A DNA stretch of 21,297 nucleotides from a virus, in IMG/VR virus record IMGVR_UViG_3300045241_000101, positions 1 through 21,297 of that record. One strand, written 5' to 3'. The notes beneath the pieces were generated by a model, which had not been told where the DNA came from, did no database searches, and saw only the letters and a program-made list of their open reading frames with translations. The translations under genes were made by a program, and so were the position numbers. This document shows positions 1 through 8,032 of the stretch, piece by piece (positions within the stretch are counted from its first letter, which is position 1; the number at the start of each line of letters is the position of its first letter).

Positions 1-541
1 CGATGACGACGTTCTTCTGGTCCTTGAAGTGCCAGATAGCGGCGCGGATGTTGTCGAAGTAGTCATAAGGCCCCGTCACATAGAAGTAAGACGCTTGCTT
101 GAAAGCTGAGGCGTAGTCGTCATAGAGCTGCGGCCAGTTTGTCCAATCGGCTACGAAGTCCCTGGGCTTGTCGAGGAAGGGGGACTTGTTCTTCGGAAGG
201 AGGCCGAACTTCACCGGGACTTGGGCCACGGTCCTTAGATCGCCGCCGTACGCCTTGGGGTCGCCGAGAAGCATTTTCTCCTTTCCAAAGACATAGTTCG
301 GGTCCATGAGGACGCTTTCATGGGCTTCCCCGGCTACCGCTGTTGCATACGCGGTACATTCGTCGTTCTGAGGTTCGTAAAAAGCTTGGTTCTTGATTTC
401 CAAGGGTTCAGAAACGAGCCAATCGGTCAGAGGGATGTCGGTAGGCTTCGGAAGGGAGAAGAAGCCGCCGAGCTTAAAGTCGCGCTTGTCTTTCTTGAGG
501 GGCTGAAGGGGGGACTTAGGGTGAAGGGGAAGGCGAAGCAT
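1..541 (-). CDS. Papain-like (C1 family) cysteine peptidase, 3' end cut by window edge
   Basis: I translated 180 codons without a stop from an ATG six bases after the preceding gene's TAA; the gene runs off the left edge. Residues 49-68 carry a papain-type nucleophile motif: IKNQ, a short loop, then PQNDECTAYATA with Cys62 as likely nucleophile and Gln52 or Gln58 as oxyanion-hole candidate. After it come a GKEKMLLGDPKAYGGDLRT stretch and a VKFGLLP stretch, matching the 'K...GDP..yG.DLR.a...l.k.G..p' layout of bacterial and phage C1 peptidases. The catalytic His and Asn would lie beyond the window, so activity cannot be judged. There is no signal peptide. As the last gene of the fibre block it could process virion proteins, act on the host surface, or take part in lysis; the role is inference. 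Confidence 0.72.
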   Translation of the reverse strand, partial: MLRLPLHPKSPLQPLKKDKRDFKLGGFFSLPKPTDIPLTDWLVSEPLEIKNQAFYEPQNDECTAYATAVAGEAHESVLMDPNYVFGKEKMLLGDPKAYGGDLRTVAQVPVKFGLLPKNKSPFLDKPRDFVADWTNWPQLYDDYASAFKQASYFYVTGPYDYFDNIRAAIWHFKDQKNVVI

Positions 542-547
542 GTGATG

Positions 548-1894
548 TTAGCGAATGAGTAGTGTTGCGTTGCGGAGGAGGGTCGTTAGCTTAGATAGAA
601 TGGCTTTCGTGGAATTTACGGCGTTTGCGATGGTGTAGGAGATTTTGACTTGACCCCCGGCACCGTTTCCGCCAGCGCGGTCAGTAGCGTTCCCAGCTCG
701 ACCACCGCCTCCTCCTCCGCCGAAGGCGAAGCCGGGCTGCAAGCCAGCGGAGGTAGTTGTTCCGATGCCTCCGTTTCCGCCTCCAATGGAAGTTCCAGCG
801 CCGGAAGATGTTGCGAAAGGACTTCCAGCGTTCCCGCCTGCGCCCGTGGAACCTGCGCCTCCACCTCCGCCGCCGGAAGCCGTGGAGGCGGTCGATGTGG
901 CTCCGCTTCCGCCCGCGTATATGGTGGATGTGTGTGTGGTGTCGAAGACGTAAAATACAAGGTCAGCGGTGTTATCAGCTGTCCATGTAGCGCCATTGTA
1001 AGAGGCAAAGTTTCCGGCGGCGGTGGGCGAGCTGAAGTCTGCGCCGATGATTATATCGTTCGCTGTACCATCGCCTGCGTATTGAACGGCTAAGGCATAG
1101 TTGGTCCCATTAGTAAGTGTTATCTGATTTGCGCCGGAGAAGGTGTAGGTGACGAGTGCGACGGCGCCGACATTCTGCGGGATGGTTGAGATGGTGACGT
1201 CGGTGGAGGTTGCGAGGGGTGCGCCAGTCGGAACGGCATTTGTACCGGGCGTTCCGGTAATAGCGTAAATCTTTGCCGTGGTGGTGCCGGTGGCGAGCTG
1301 GTTATACATATAAAACTTCGCCGTGCCTAAGGTGGAGCCGTTGCCGACAAATGTTTGCGCGTAGCCCTTCTGAAAGCTTGTGCCTTCGGGTTGGTCGTTG
1401 TCATAGTTGGATTCGGAGTAGGAATCGACGGGTGTGCTTTTAGCGACGCACCCGGATGTGGAGCCTGCGCCTCCTGTGGAAGTAGCGACGCTCGCAATAG
1501 CGCCACCTGTTCCTCCCTTCGCAACAAAGGTTGTAGTGGCGAAGGTAGATGTGGCTCCGTTAACAAGGGTGCTTGTGAGAGCGGTTGAGGTTGCGGCGAC
1601 GGTTACGGCGTAGGTGTTGCCTGCGGTCACATCAAGGATGCCGGTTACATAGCATCCGCCCGCTCCGCCGCCTCCTGCCGAGCCGTTACCCGTTGCAGGG
1701 CCGCCCGTTCCGCCGCCTCCCCAGGCTTCTACGGTGATTTGCGAAACTCCAGTTGGTACGGTGAAAACGTAGTTGCCGGGTGCTGAGTAGGTTGTGGAGG
1801 ACGCGGTGGCGAGAACTATTGCCGGCGTTATTAGGACGGTTACGAAGGTTAGCGCGATTAAGAGATGACCTAGTTGCAGGCGGTTGTGTTGCAT
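548..1894 (-). CDS. Glycine-rich adhesin-like protein with signal peptide
   Basis: About 448 residues from the ATG at 1894. The open frame extends to 1963, but the extra 23 residues are basic and His-rich and sit in front of an obvious signal peptide, so I prefer the inner start; it overlaps the previous gene by 25 bases. Order: Sec-type hydrophobic segment (LLIALTFVTVLITPAIVLATA); a glycine-rich module starting YSAPGNYVFTVPTGVSQITV then EAWGGGG; a central, probably beta-sandwich region of roughly 150 residues containing KGYAQTFVGNGSTLGTAKF; then long polyglycine stretches and GGQVKISY near the end. The YxxPGxYxFTVPxGVxxITVEAWGGGG pattern belongs to glycine-rich phage and surface proteins. 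Polyglycine loops are used by some phage tip adhesins to bind receptors, so a receptor-binding or surface role is likely but inferred. Confidence 0.75.
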   Translation of the reverse strand: MQHNRLQLGHLLIALTFVTVLITPAIVLATASSTTYSAPGNYVFTVPTGVSQITVEAWGGGGTGGPATGNGSAGGGGAGGCYVTGILDVTAGNTYAVTVAATSTALTSTLVNGATSTFATTTFVAKGGTGGAIASVATSTGGAGSTSGCVAKSTPVDSYSESNYDNDQPEGTSFQKGYAQTFVGNGSTLGTAKFYMYNQLATGTTTAKIYAITGTPGTNAVPTGAPLATSTDVTISTIPQNVGAVALVTYTFSGANQITLTNGTNYALAVQYAGDGTANDIIIGADFSSPTAAGNFASYNGATWTADNTADLVFYVFDTTHTSTIYAGGSGATSTASTASGGGGGGAGSTGAGGNAGSPFATSSGAGTSIGGGNGGIGTTTSAGLQPGFAFGGGGGGGRAGNATDRAGGNGAGGQVKISYTIANAVNSTKAILSKLTTLLRNATLLIR

Positions 1895-3414
1895 GTGAGT
1901 GTGCCGGACTGAATGGTGCAGTAAGAGAACCCGCCGTCGTTCTTGTCCCGCATGATGAGACATGCAGGTATGCCGACATCACCGATTTGGAGTGTGCTTG
2001 TGGAGGTGTTGGTGTTAACGCTGAACATTTCTGCGCCGCTGGTGGACGAAGCGACGGTGAATATCTTTGCAGGCGTGGTTGTGCCGACACCGACATTTCC
2101 TCCGCCGGTTGCGAGTATGGCTTGGTTCGTCGATTTGATTTGGGTGCTCGTTACGCTCGCGAACTGGACGTTCGCGGCGGTATCGATGTTCTGAGGCGTG
2201 GAGAGAGTGAGCTTGGAGGGGTTGCTGCTGGAAGCTACGTTCACCTGATTGGTTGTCCCTGCGATGGTCCAGGGGCCTATGAGCGTGTTGAGGGTGGAGG
2301 ACGCTTGGAGCTGGCAAGTGGTGCAGGTAAGCGTGAGGTCGCCGGAAAGCGCTCCGCCTCCGGCGAGCGGGGAAGTTGTATTGACATTCCGTGCTGCGGG
2401 AACCAAGCCCCATGTAGAGGAGGGCGTGTTGCTCCATGTGCAGGTCGAAGTACCGCAGAGGATTTGGTTAATACCGGCTGAGGAAGTTGCGTAGGTAAAG
2501 GCGTTGCCCGTCGCCGTGCCGCCTCCGGCAATGATAGTGGATGTCACATGGGGTTGAGTATTTGTAATTGTCGAGGTGCCGTTTAAGGTTGAGACACTAA
2601 CTCCGTTTCCTGCGGCGATCGTGACGTGCGTCGTTGAAGCGAAAGGCAGAGGGAAGGTAAGCGCATTTTGCTTGGCGTTCCAAGTTGCGGCGGAGGCGAT
2701 GCGGCCGTCCGCGAGAGTTCCTATCCAGACTGGCGTGAAGGTGAGGGTCGGGCCGGAGCCGCCTATGGTGATGCCGAGGTTGGTATCAGTCGAACTGGCG
2801 AAGGTGTATGCGGTGGATGAGAGAGTATTTGCACCAGCGGATATGGTGGTCGTAGTGAAGGAACCCGCGCCGCAGGTCGGACAGGAGATAACACCGTTCG
2901 AGAGGACGATGGGCGCGGTGGAGGAAACGGCGAAGGTGCCGGCGCGGTCGGGGAAGGTGAAAGAGCGTTCGCCAGTAAGGCCGGAGATGTCGAAGTCGGC
3001 CGCGCCGGAGTTTTGCTCGGAGTAGAGCTGGAGAACGTCAGCGGAAGCGACCGTAAAGCCGACACCTTGAGTCGCGGTAGTGGTGCCGAGGTAGAGATTA
3101 AGGGATGGGTTGTCATAGAGATAAAGACTGGCGGCCGTCTTGTCCCAGGTGAAGTTGCTATCGCCGCCAAAAGCCCCGGCGTCGTTGAATTGGATTTGGG
3201 TAGTCGAGCCGCCGGGCGTGCCGCCGCCGGAGCCGCATGAGCCCAATTGGTAGACGAGAGGGTTAACGGAAAGGACCTTGAGGCAGTTGCCGATGTTGCC
3301 GGCAGTCGTGGTCGAGATGCCTGTTCCGCCTTGTTGCGGAAAGAGTACGGTTGCGGCGCTTCCGAGTAGTGGGAAGGAAAGAATCGCTATTCCTAAGGCG
3401 AGGTATTTCTTCAT
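1870..3414 (-). CDS. Cysteine-rich tail-fibre-like protein with signal peptide
   Basis: 514 residues. The ATG overlaps the stop of the upstream gene (ATGA, 3411-3414), which fixes the start. The N-terminus is a clean signal peptide (MKK, then LALGIAILSFPLLGSAA) followed by LFPQQGGTGISTTTAGN, a motif typical of modular phage fibre proteins. The body is Ser/Thr/Gly-rich and repetitive, as expected for a trimeric beta-structured fibre. Near the C-terminus NVGVGTTTPAKIFTVASST precedes a short terminal module with ACLIMRDKNDGG and CNTTACN. Cysteines come in close pairs (CPTC, CTTC, CGTSTC, CNTTAC), which would suit disulfides in an oxidising compartment. The gene ends in TAG inside the next gene's 5' end. 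Role as fibre is well supported in style but not proven; export is inferred from the signal sequence. Confidence 0.78.
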   Translation of the reverse strand: MKKYLALGIAILSFPLLGSAATVLFPQQGGTGISTTTAGNIGNCLKVLSVNPLVYQLGSCGSGGGTPGGSTTQIQFNDAGAFGGDSNFTWDKTAASLYLYDNPSLNLYLGTTTATQGVGFTVASADVLQLYSEQNSGAADFDISGLTGERSFTFPDRAGTFAVSSTAPIVLSNGVISCPTCGAGSFTTTTISAGANTLSSTAYTFASSTDTNLGITIGGSGPTLTFTPVWIGTLADGRIASAATWNAKQNALTFPLPFASTTHVTIAAGNGVSVSTLNGTSTITNTQPHVTSTIIAGGGTATGNAFTYATSSAGINQILCGTSTCTWSNTPSSTWGLVPAARNVNTTSPLAGGGALSGDLTLTCTTCQLQASSTLNTLIGPWTIAGTTNQVNVASSSNPSKLTLSTPQNIDTAANVQFASVTSTQIKSTNQAILATGGGNVGVGTTTPAKIFTVASSTSGAEMFSVNTNTSTSTLQIGDVGIPACLIMRDKNDGGFSYCTIQSGTLTCNTTACN

Positions 3415-4187
3415 TGGGCTTCGTAATCTATGACGGGTGACTGGCCTCCTTGTGGCGGGGCTGGATTCACGGTAAAGGTCCGCCCGGAGAAGGTGTAATC
3501 AACATTGTTCTGTAGTCTTGCTCCGTTCAAGAAGAGGCGGACGGAATCGGACTTCGGATTTGGGTATGTCGTGGGGATGGTGAAGGTGGTGTTAACTCCG
3601 TCAACGGTGCCGTCCAAGATGATTTCGGTCTTCTGGTTTATGCCTCCCCGGAAGAGAGGTACGGACCCGGCGGTCGGCCGCTGTACGAAGAGCTTGGAGA
3701 GGTCGATGGGTCGGCCTTCCGAATCGACGAGGGTTACGCGATCGATGGCGGGCTCGTTAGCCTGTGCAGAAGTTAGGGCGTCTATGACGGGCTGGATGGC
3801 ATCTTGTATGTCGGCTTTACTGAGGGGCTGGTACCAGGATGGACGCGTTATGGAAACGGTCTCCGTTGGATTGAGTACGGTCACGTCGAGTTCTGTAGGA
3901 TGGGCCGGGTATTCTGGGAGCTCTATTGGTTCGGGAGGTTCAGGGTCTTCGCGGTTCGCAATAGCCTGAAGTATCGGCGTCAGGGCCTTGAGCGTCGAAA
4001 GAGTCTCAGTGAAGGACTCGGCGAACTTCTGGAAGCGGTCGGCTCGGTCTTGGTCGAGAGATTGAGAGGCCTGCTTGAAGAGGTCGAGCATGGCGGCGAG
4101 CTGTGCAGGGTCGAACGGGGCTGGCTGCGGTTCGGGTGTAGGCGCTGGCTTCTGCCCTTTGAGTGTTTTGATGTAAGACTTCTCCAT
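3411..4187 (-). CDS. Fibre or neck-associated virion protein with C-terminal beta module
   Basis: 258 residues, ATG two bases after the stop of a 23-codon gene. The N-terminal half is charged and proline-rich (PAPTPEPQPAPFDPAQ), then probably helical or coiled coil (QLAAMLDLFKQASQSLDQDR). A second part contains TELDVTVLNPTETVSITRP. The C-terminal ~70 residues carry a recognisable phage structural module: LDGTVDGVNTTFTIPTTYPN, then VRLFLNGARLQNNVDYTFSG and a final VIDYEAQ, the 'dG.VNg.NttFt...v..NG..l..g.DYt.sG' pattern found in many tail-fibre and neck proteins. There is no signal peptide, unlike the two genes downstream. Probably a fibre base or adaptor linking exported-type fibres to the tail; this link is inference. 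Confidence 0.7.
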   Translation of the reverse strand: MEKSYIKTLKGQKPAPTPEPQPAPFDPAQLAAMLDLFKQASQSLDQDRADRFQKFAESFTETLSTLKALTPILQAIANREDPEPPEPIELPEYPAHPTELDVTVLNPTETVSITRPSWYQPLSKADIQDAIQPVIDALTSAQANEPAIDRVTLVDSEGRPIDLSKLFVQRPTAGSVPLFRGGINQKTEIILDGTVDGVNTTFTIPTTYPNPKSDSVRLFLNGARLQNNVDYTFSGRTFTVNPAPPQGGQSPVIDYEAQ

Positions 4188-4189
4188 TT

Positions 4190-4261
4190 CTAGTATTCAT
4201 TAGGCCGACCGAGACAGATGAAGGCTATGAACATGATGACCGCGAGGATGACGCCTATCAT
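4190..4261 (-). CDS. 23-residue single-pass membrane peptide (micro-gene)
   Basis: Found by hand in the 70-base gap between two larger genes. The ATG overlaps the upstream stop as ATGA (4258-4261), the frame is 23 codons plus TAG, and the stop lies two bases before the next ATG, so it fills the gap exactly. The peptide starts MIGVILAVIMFIAFICLG and ends RPNEY: one uninterrupted hydrophobic helix with a short polar tail, long enough to span a membrane once. Candidate roles are a small holin, antiholin, pinholin-type lysis factor, or a membrane anchor used during DNA injection. No homologue is recognised. Tight coupling and fit argue for a real gene; its shortness leaves doubt. Confidence 0.6.
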   Translation of the reverse strand: MIGVILAVIMFIAFICLGRPNEY

Positions 4262-5910
4262 TTGCCGAAGATGCGCTTGCCAATGTTCGTGGCGGACGGG
4301 GCCACGTTTTGAAGTTTAGAGCCGAGCGTGGAGAGGAAGTCGCCTACCCTGCCGCTCTTCGAGGCCTTGTTGATAAGGGCGATGGGAGCCACTTGGGGAT
4401 GAGCTGCGGTCTCGACGAGGGAGATTACATCGGTGAGGCTGACGGCGTTCTGACGCTCGGCAATCGGTATCCGGCGGATGACGGCGTTATGGACCGGGAT
4501 GAGTTCTTGGAGCTGCTGGTTTATCGCATGGACCTCCGGGCCTACATCGGTTCCCTCGATGGCCTTTTTGAGGTTCTGGTAGAACTTCGTGTAGACGGCT
4601 TCGGTGGCAGAAGCGTCCTTGTCGGCGAAACCATAGACCCATGAGCCCATCGTGCCTGCGGCGCGTTTGACATCGGTAGCGGTGCCGAGGTCCACCGCTC
4701 CCTGGGGTGCGACTTGGTTCGTTTCGCTCTTTAGCTCCGCGAGGATGTTCTTTATCCTGGCGTTCTGGCCGAAGTTCTTAGCCGTGCTTTCCGAGAGGAG
4801 CTGCTTTTCGGTCTGTTGGTAGACATTGTTAAGATTGACGGTATCGCCGGAGGCTTGCGAGAGGTTCTTGAGCTGGGATGCAAGCTCGTTCATCTTGGAG
4901 TTGGTCTTTTCGAGGGTTTGGTTCAACGATCCGCCGAGGTCGTACTTCTTGAGGGTTTGAACGCTGAATCCGTCCTCCACGTCCTTCGAGGTAGGCCTGA
5001 TGACGCTCGTTTGAATCTTCTCTCCGAGGTGTTCGAGGCCCTTGCCGGTGCCCTGTTTCAGAGAGGAGAGCAAACTACCGACGAAGGGAATCATAGCGGC
5101 GACGCCAGCGGTAGCGGCTACGCCTTCGGAAGGATTGGTCGAATTGGCGAGGTTCGTACCCAATCGACCAGCCGCTCCGAGAGCGCCGGACTCAATCATG
5201 CGGGGGACGGTATTAGCAGCAAATTGTGCGACGCGGCCGGCCCCACCTGCGGCGGCGCGTTCGGCGAGGTTCGCACCAATTTTCGTCCCCACACCAGCAG
5301 AGCCTCCGCCGTAGAGGGTCGCTTCGGCGTTCAGGGTGTTCCCGAAGGCTTGCTTAGCGGTCTCCGAAGAGCCGGAGAGCTGGGCGAGGTCTTCGGCCGT
5401 CATATTGAGAACCCCCATGTTGTCTTGGACGGTCTGGAGCAGTTGGTTCTTCTTGAATCCTTCGGGCATGGTCCGCGCCTGCTGGAGGGCGTGGAGGGTG
5501 GCTTGAGTGAGCATGTTCCGGCTTTCCGTGAGCGAGTCGGTCGCCGGTTGGAACATGAAGGATGAGGCGACGCGCCCGGGTTGTTCGAGCGTCCCGATTA
5601 CACCCCTAGAACCTACGGTGTTCTGGGCTAAGCCGCCGACAAAGGACTGGGCCTTGTAAGAAGGGTCAACTAGACCCCGGAGGGTGTCCGAGAAGAAATT
5701 GGAGGGATGGGCGAACTCGGCTTTGTTAGCTGCGAAGCCGGTCGGAGCGGGTGCGGGAGCAGCAGAAGGTCCGAAGAATTGGTCGGGGGAAACGCCTTGG
5801 TCCTGAGAAACGACTTGGACATCGTTCGTTCCGAGGTAGTCTGAGGCCGGAATGTCCTGCTGCTGTTGTTGGGGCTGAGGGTCTGGGGCGAAGTCCTGTT
5901 CGGGGTCCAT
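4258..5910 (-). CDS. Large internal virion / ejection-type protein (550 aa)
   Basis: The ATG at 5910 shares a base with the preceding stop (TAATG). N-terminal ~60 residues are Gln/Pro/Ala-rich, with a run of five Gln near residue 15. Residues ~75-195 look helical (FFSDTLRGLVDPSYKAQSFV; LTQATLHALQQARTMPEGF). Residues ~195-290 are unusually rich in Ala and Gly with amphipathic character (GSAGVGTKIGANLAERAAAG; GVAATAGVAAMIPFVGSLLS), suited to membrane interaction. The rest is helical with coiled-coil potential and ends NIGKRIFGK. No enzymatic motif, including the transglycosylase Glu region, is evident. Its place after the nozzle and beside another long helical protein resembles the internal core or ejection proteins of short-tailed phages (T7 gp14-16-like position). 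Function is inferred from position and composition. Confidence 0.6.
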   Translation of the reverse strand: MDPEQDFAPDPQPQQQQQDIPASDYLGTNDVQVVSQDQGVSPDQFFGPSAAPAPAPTGFAANKAEFAHPSNFFSDTLRGLVDPSYKAQSFVGGLAQNTVGSRGVIGTLEQPGRVASSFMFQPATDSLTESRNMLTQATLHALQQARTMPEGFKKNQLLQTVQDNMGVLNMTAEDLAQLSGSSETAKQAFGNTLNAEATLYGGGSAGVGTKIGANLAERAAAGGAGRVAQFAANTVPRMIESGALGAAGRLGTNLANSTNPSEGVAATAGVAAMIPFVGSLLSSLKQGTGKGLEHLGEKIQTSVIRPTSKDVEDGFSVQTLKKYDLGGSLNQTLEKTNSKMNELASQLKNLSQASGDTVNLNNVYQQTEKQLLSESTAKNFGQNARIKNILAELKSETNQVAPQGAVDLGTATDVKRAAGTMGSWVYGFADKDASATEAVYTKFYQNLKKAIEGTDVGPEVHAINQQLQELIPVHNAVIRRIPIAERQNAVSLTDVISLVETAAHPQVAPIALINKASKSGRVGDFLSTLGSKLQNVAPSATNIGKRIFGK

Positions 5911-8030
5911 TAGAGAGGTGTGATGGTTCCATTAGCGTTAACCCGACCTTTCTTGCCATTAGCACCTGTGATGATTGAACCTGCGGAGTAGAACTTCCCG
6001 GCGACGGTGATACCCGCCTGGCTGGTGTTGGTCGTTGCGCTCTTGTACCTAAGCTCTTCCAAGCCCTTCTTCCGGTTCTGAATGAACTCTTTGACGATTG
6101 CCATGTTCGAGGCGAAGACTTCGGGTTTCACGCTGGGGTCGGTGACATCGAAGCCGAGTTGCAGCTTCATGTCTGATACGGTGCCTGCGCCCAAAGCCAC
6201 GCCAATTTCGTCGGCGATGAGCTTCTGGGCTTCGTGGAAGTTCGAGACCTTCTTGTTCCCGAGCTGGATGGCTCCTTTCTGAAGCAAGGAGTCGACGCCT
6301 TTCACCCCGAGGCGTTTCACTTGGTCGGAGAGCTGGACAATCTTGTCTATGTTCGGAAGGACGGAGTTGATAGAGCCGATGGCCTTCTGGTAGTACGAGC
6401 TAGAGACGGCCTTGCCTCCGGCGTCGGAAGCTACGTAGTCGAAGTTGGGGTCTATTTTGTTTATAGCGTCGCGGACTTTCTGCATATAGGCAGCGGAGGA
6501 GTTCGAGCGACCCATCGTTTGCCGGATGTTGTAGAGGGTGTTCCTGCCTTCGAGGACGGCTTTCACATCGTTCGCAATGGTGTTCTCTTGGGCCGAGAGT
6601 TTGTGAGTGGCTGGGGCGGAACCTGTGGCTCCGGGAGCGACGGGGCCTTTGCCTGGGGCAGAGGGCGTAGGCGGTGGCGTGGAACCGGGGAAGGCGGGCG
6701 TGCTGTAGCTCGTCGTGCGATAGGTAGTGTTTCCGGCACTGTCCGTCGTCGAGGAGTTGGCGGTCGGGTGCTTGAGCTTCTCTTGGTAGGCCTGGTAGTC
6801 CGTGAAGCTCAAGGGGGTCTGGCCGGACTTCCGAGCTTGGTCTGCGTAGAACTGATACTCACCTACGGTTCCCGTGTATTTCTCGTTCTTTGTGTTGAGC
6901 TCGTCGACTTTGCTTAAGAGCTGCGTGAAATCCACGCCGTATTGCGCCGCGAGGCTCTTGATGGATTGAACGTCCTGCTGTTCATTCCCGGTCAAGGAGT
7001 GGAGTGCGATGTAGCCGATGGAGTCAATGGTCTTCGCGTTGATGTCCTGGGTCAGTTTGAGATTCGTGAGCTTCTGATTCACCGCGTCCTGGGCGTTCTT
7101 CTCGTTCTCCATTCGAAGCTTGTACATGTCGATGACGGACTGGTTCATCTCCTTCGCGGCTTGCTGCGCCTGGCTGTAGGAGTCGTAAAACATCTTCCAG
7201 TCCTCTTGGGTCTGGGCTACCTGAGCCTGGGCAATCAAAGAGTCGCGTTTTCCTTGAAGGTCAGCGATCCGTTGTATGCCAGCGGTCATTTCCGCTGAAA
7301 GCGCGGAGGTCTCGGCTTCGGATTCGTACCGGCTCCTTCCCGCGCGGATGCCGGTTTGGGTGAGTCCGGCAAGGGTCGCGTCGTTGACCTTCTTTTGAGC
7401 CTGTACCTGATTCGCAAAGCTCTGGCTGATGCTGTCGATTAAGTTTTGGTTCGCGCTCGTAAGCTTCGCCCTCACCGCCGCAGCCTGGGTTTGGAACTGC
7501 TGAAGGCTCGTTGCCATCGCTTGCTGGTTGGCGGTCTGAGTAGCGAGGAACTTGTCCCATTCCGTGTTGCCAGTGGAGGCAGGGGTCTGGGTGTCGGTCG
7601 AAGACTGCGTGTTCGTCGTAGGAGCCTGAGTGGTAGAAGGAGTCGTCTGAGTTGAAGGCTGCGTGGTCGTCGGAGAGGAGAGTTGCAACTGGCCGTCTTT
7701 GAAGACGTACTGCTGGCCTTCCTGGGGCGCGGCGGGGTTTGTGGTTGCGGTGCCTGTACCGGCCGGGGCGATGCCGGGTTCCTGTTTGAAGCTCTGAAGG
7801 GCCGTTTGCGTAGCCGTTCTAGCGGGTTCGCTCGTCACGACGGCGGAAGTGCTCGTAGGCGCGAGGGTTTCGGTAGGAGGCTGGTAAAGCGTGAAGCCGG
7901 TGGCGTTCTTCACATACATGTTCCCGTTCGGGTCGTTGTACGCCGTCCCGCCGCCCGGGGTGGTCGTTTCAGTGAACCCCGTCGGCGTCGAGTAGGGGTC
8001 GGTCTGCGGGATGTATTGGGCTACTGCCAT
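5910..8030 (-). CDS. Large helical internal virion / ejection-type protein (706 aa)
   Basis: Starts two bases after the previous TAA (TAACAATG). Layout: ~50 residues with DPYSTPTGFTETTTPGGG; a Thr/Ser/Gln/Pro-rich linker (~50-165, e.g. TTTQPSTQTTPSTTQAPTTN); a long helical, probably coiled-coil part (~165-400, e.g. QQAMATSLQQFQTQAAAVRA); a second Pro/Gly linker (~440-475); and a compact C-terminal domain with INSVLPNIDKIVQLSDQVKR and ADEIGVALGAGTVSD, ending in a small Gly-rich tail. The C-terminal domain looks like one I recall in internal proteins of uncharacterised podovirus-like phages. Tape measure function is unlikely: 706 residues with low-complexity linkers, no tail-tube genes nearby. 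An ejectosome or core role is the best reading. Confidence 0.6.
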   Translation of the reverse strand: MAVAQYIPQTDPYSTPTGFTETTTPGGGTAYNDPNGNMYVKNATGFTLYQPPTETLAPTSTSAVVTSEPARTATQTALQSFKQEPGIAPAGTGTATTNPAAPQEGQQYVFKDGQLQLSSPTTTQPSTQTTPSTTQAPTTNTQSSTDTQTPASTGNTEWDKFLATQTANQQAMATSLQQFQTQAAAVRAKLTSANQNLIDSISQSFANQVQAQKKVNDATLAGLTQTGIRAGRSRYESEAETSALSAEMTAGIQRIADLQGKRDSLIAQAQVAQTQEDWKMFYDSYSQAQQAAKEMNQSVIDMYKLRMENEKNAQDAVNQKLTNLKLTQDINAKTIDSIGYIALHSLTGNEQQDVQSIKSLAAQYGVDFTQLLSKVDELNTKNEKYTGTVGEYQFYADQARKSGQTPLSFTDYQAYQEKLKHPTANSSTTDSAGNTTYRTTSYSTPAFPGSTPPPTPSAPGKGPVAPGATGSAPATHKLSAQENTIANDVKAVLEGRNTLYNIRQTMGRSNSSAAYMQKVRDAINKIDPNFDYVASDAGGKAVSSSYYQKAIGSINSVLPNIDKIVQLSDQVKRLGVKGVDSLLQKGAIQLGNKKVSNFHEAQKLIADEIGVALGAGTVSDMKLQLGFDVTDPSVKPEVFASNMAIVKEFIQNRKKGLEELRYKSATTNTSQAGITVAGKFYSAGSIITGANGKKGRVNANGTITPL

Positions 8031-8032
8031 TG

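Noticed and set aside
650-1000. Repeat array or CRISPR-like pattern in the GC-rich Gly-codon stretch
   Set aside because: The repetition comes from polyglycine codons of the adhesin gene; no regular repeat-spacer structure.
4816-5565. Plus-strand open frame of 249 codons
   Set aside because: Antisense of the 550-residue internal protein; no motif, typical shadow composition.
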